In this document: positions 5,651 through 5,748 of the stretch, one piece after another
Numbering within the stretch: the first letter of the stretch is position 1
Layout: every line of letters begins with the position of its first letter
Assembly (NCBI GenBank): GCA_023434015.1
Contig: JAEYTM010000274.1
Coordinates: 1 to 5,748, forward strand
From: Pseudomonadota bacterium
Lineage (GTDB): Bacteria; Pseudomonadota; Alphaproteobacteria; Caulobacterales; Caulobacteraceae
Direction: 5' to 3'
Length of the DNA stretch: 5,748 nucleotides
Notes under the pieces: model-generated
The model's input: only the letters and a program-made list of their open reading frames with translations
The model's database searches: none
What the model was told of the DNA's origin: nothing
Program-made: the position numbers and the translations under genes

Positions 5651-5748
5651 ATGAAGACATCCCTGTTCCGCGCCGCCGCCTTCGCCGGACCGCTCGCCGC
5701 CGGCCTGATGCTGGCCGGCGCCGCGGCCGCCCAGGCGCCCGCCCCGGC
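5651..5748 (+). CDS. Partial: N-terminal signal peptide of an exported protein, cut by the window edge
   Basis: The visible 32 residues begin MKTSLFRAAAFAG and continue as an Ala/Leu/Gly hydrophobic stretch ending AGAAAAQAPAP, a standard Sec signal peptide with a probable cleavage site after the alanine run (AAA-Q). The mature protein lies outside the window, so no function can be given. It starts 22 bp after the PQQ dehydrogenase stop on the same strand with its own GGAG, so it is likely co-transcribed; periplasmic partners of PQQ enzymes such as a cytochrome c or substrate-binding protein are candidates by context only. Confidence 0.75.
   Translation, partial: MKTSLFRAAAFAGPLAAGLMLAGAAAAQAPAP

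Overview
The window is about 70% G+C with tightly packed genes and strong G/C bias at third codon positions. It carries a general-stress-response (GSR) sigma factor of the alphaproteobacterial EcfG type, a NepR-like anti-sigma factor, an egtBD ergothioneine pair and a periplasmic PQQ enzyme. This combination points to an alphaproteobacterium. Caulobacterales (for example Phenylobacterium, Brevundimonas or Caulobacter relatives) is my best guess, but it is inferred from gene content and style, not from a marker gene.

Layout, left to right. Positions 1-69 (+) look like the Arg/Gly-rich C-terminal tail of a gene entering from the left; its stop shares a CTAG with the stop of egtD. Positions 66-1016 (-) are egtD, the histidine N-alpha-trimethyltransferase, and 1006-2310 (-) are egtB, the sulfoxide synthase. 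The two overlap by 11 bp as an egtB-egtD operon. Positions 2311-2519 are a divergent regulatory region with two back-to-back matches to the EcfG promoter consensus (GGAAC, 16-17 nt, CGTT): one fires left into egtBD, the other right into the sigma gene. Positions 2520-3059 (+) are the ECF sigma factor. Positions 3056-3202 (-) hold a small gene whose product carries the NepR signature (LR, then PVPDR, then QLD). It faces the sigma gene and shares its stop tetranucleotide. Positions 3203-3432 are a second divergent intergenic region with a perfect short inverted repeat. Positions 3433-5628 (+) encode an exported PQQ beta-propeller dehydrogenase with a small C-terminal c-type heme domain. From 5651 to the right edge is the start of another exported protein.

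How the parts fit. The core reading is a compact stress module. An EcfG-type sigma factor appears to be autoregulated from its own promoter and to drive the neighbouring ergothioneine (redox-protective thiol) operon from a mirror-image promoter. Its presumed antagonist NepR is encoded tail-to-tail with it instead of in the usual co-directional nepR-ecfG operon. The response regulator PhyR and its kinase are not in the window. The PQQ enzyme is probably a separate transcription unit with periplasmic oxidative metabolism as its job; no EcfG-type promoter was seen in front of it.
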